NCBI GenBank assembly: GCA_027317055.1
Contig: DAHVFK010000245.1
Span: 1 to 5,598 of the forward strand
From: Betaproteobacteria bacterium
GTDB lineage: Bacteria; Pseudomonadota; Gammaproteobacteria; Burkholderiales; SG8-39
Length of the DNA: 5,598 nt
Direction of reading: 5' to 3'
Positions 5,325 to 5,598 of the stretch are shown one piece after another. The notes below the pieces were generated by a model. The model saw only the letters and a program-made list of their open reading frames with translations, did not search any database and was not told where the DNA came from. Positions within the stretch are counted from its first letter, which is position 1. Every line of letters begins with the position of its first letter. The position numbers and the translations under genes are program-made.

Positions 5325-5598
5325 TCAGCCGAAGTTCTTGCCGGCGAAATCCCAGTTCGCCAGGTTGGCGAGGAACGTTTCGACGAACTTCGGGCGCGCG
5401 TTGCGGTAATCGATGTAGTAGGCGTGCTCCCAGACGTCGATCGTAAGCAGCGGCTTGTCGGCGCCCGCGATCGGGGTGCCGGCGTTGGCGGTGTTGACGA
5501 TGTCGACGCCGCCGTCGGATTTCTTGACCAGCCAGGTCCAGCCGGAACCGAAGTTGCCTACCGCGCTCTTCGCGAACGCTTCCTTGAAGGCGTCGAAC
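5325..5598 (-). CDS. sodB: Superoxide dismutase, Fe type (C-terminal part; 5' end beyond window)
   Basis: Cytoplasmic enzyme that converts superoxide to hydrogen peroxide and oxygen. Only the last 90 residues are visible, about the C-terminal half of a protein usually near 193 residues. NFGSGWTWLV is followed by NAGTPI, the form typical of iron enzymes (manganese enzymes usually have NQDSP there). DVWEHAYY supplies two metal ligands, the Asp and His equivalent to D157 and H161 of E. coli SodB, and DYRNARP follows. The remaining two His ligands lie outside the window. The protein ends in GKNFG and a TGA that touches the stop codon of the convergent DUF192 gene. Family assignment is secure; iron rather than manganese or cambialistic use is likely but not proven by sequence. 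Confidence 0.95.
   Translation of the reverse strand, partial: FDAFKEAFAKSAVGNFGSGWTWLVKKSDGGVDIVNTANAGTPIAGADKPLLTIDVWEHAYYIDYRNARPKFVETFLANLANWDFAGKNFG

Noticed and set aside
1..5598. A novel defence, mobile or biosynthetic system
   Set aside because: I looked for integrases, transposases, terminal inverted repeats, spaced direct repeats, toxin-antitoxin pairs and unfamiliar multi-gene operons and saw none. The gene space is taken up by well-known families plus one small unknown.

Overview
The window looks like conserved chromosome from a high-GC betaproteobacterium. ClpA, ClpS, isocitrate dehydrogenase and the superoxide dismutase fragment all read as proteobacterial orthologues, close to what I remember of the E. 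coli proteins and, for ClpA, of Burkholderia-type proteins. The clpA-clpS / cold-shock gene / icd neighbourhood is also familiar from that class. This placement comes from recall of protein families, not from a search. I see no mobile element, CRISPR array, tRNA or rRNA, and no clear sign of horizontal transfer.

Layout from left to right. Positions 1-2501 (minus strand) hold the proteolysis pair clpS then clpA, separated by a single base; clpA runs off the left edge and lacks only its last few dozen codons. Positions 2502-2865 are a divergent intergenic region with a weak candidate clpS promoter and a better candidate cold-shock promoter whose spacer contains nine consecutive G. A cold-shock gene (plus, 2866-3069) converges on icd (minus, 3121-4377), and one hairpin between them can serve as terminator for both. 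Positions 4378-4606 hold the icd promoter and, on the other side, a strong interrupted hairpin upstream of a small secreted lysine-rich protein (plus, 4607-4810). After its terminator comes a DUF192 protein (plus, 4875-5324) that starts with GTG almost directly after the terminator. Its stop codon abuts the stop codon of sodB (minus, 5325 to beyond the right edge).

How the genes relate. ClpS and ClpA form one functional unit: ClpS recognises N-degron substrates and hands them to the ClpA unfoldase, which works with ClpP (not in the window). The cold-shock protein, NADP-type isocitrate dehydrogenase and iron-type superoxide dismutase are separate housekeeping or stress functions. The lysine-rich peptide and the DUF192 protein both appear to be exported and have no firm function.

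I found no new multi-gene system here. The points worth a second look are mostly regulatory or architectural: the poly-G promoter spacer, the structured leader and unusual composition of the lysine-rich peptide, the cramped start of the DUF192 gene, and the TGATCA shared-stop junction with sodB.
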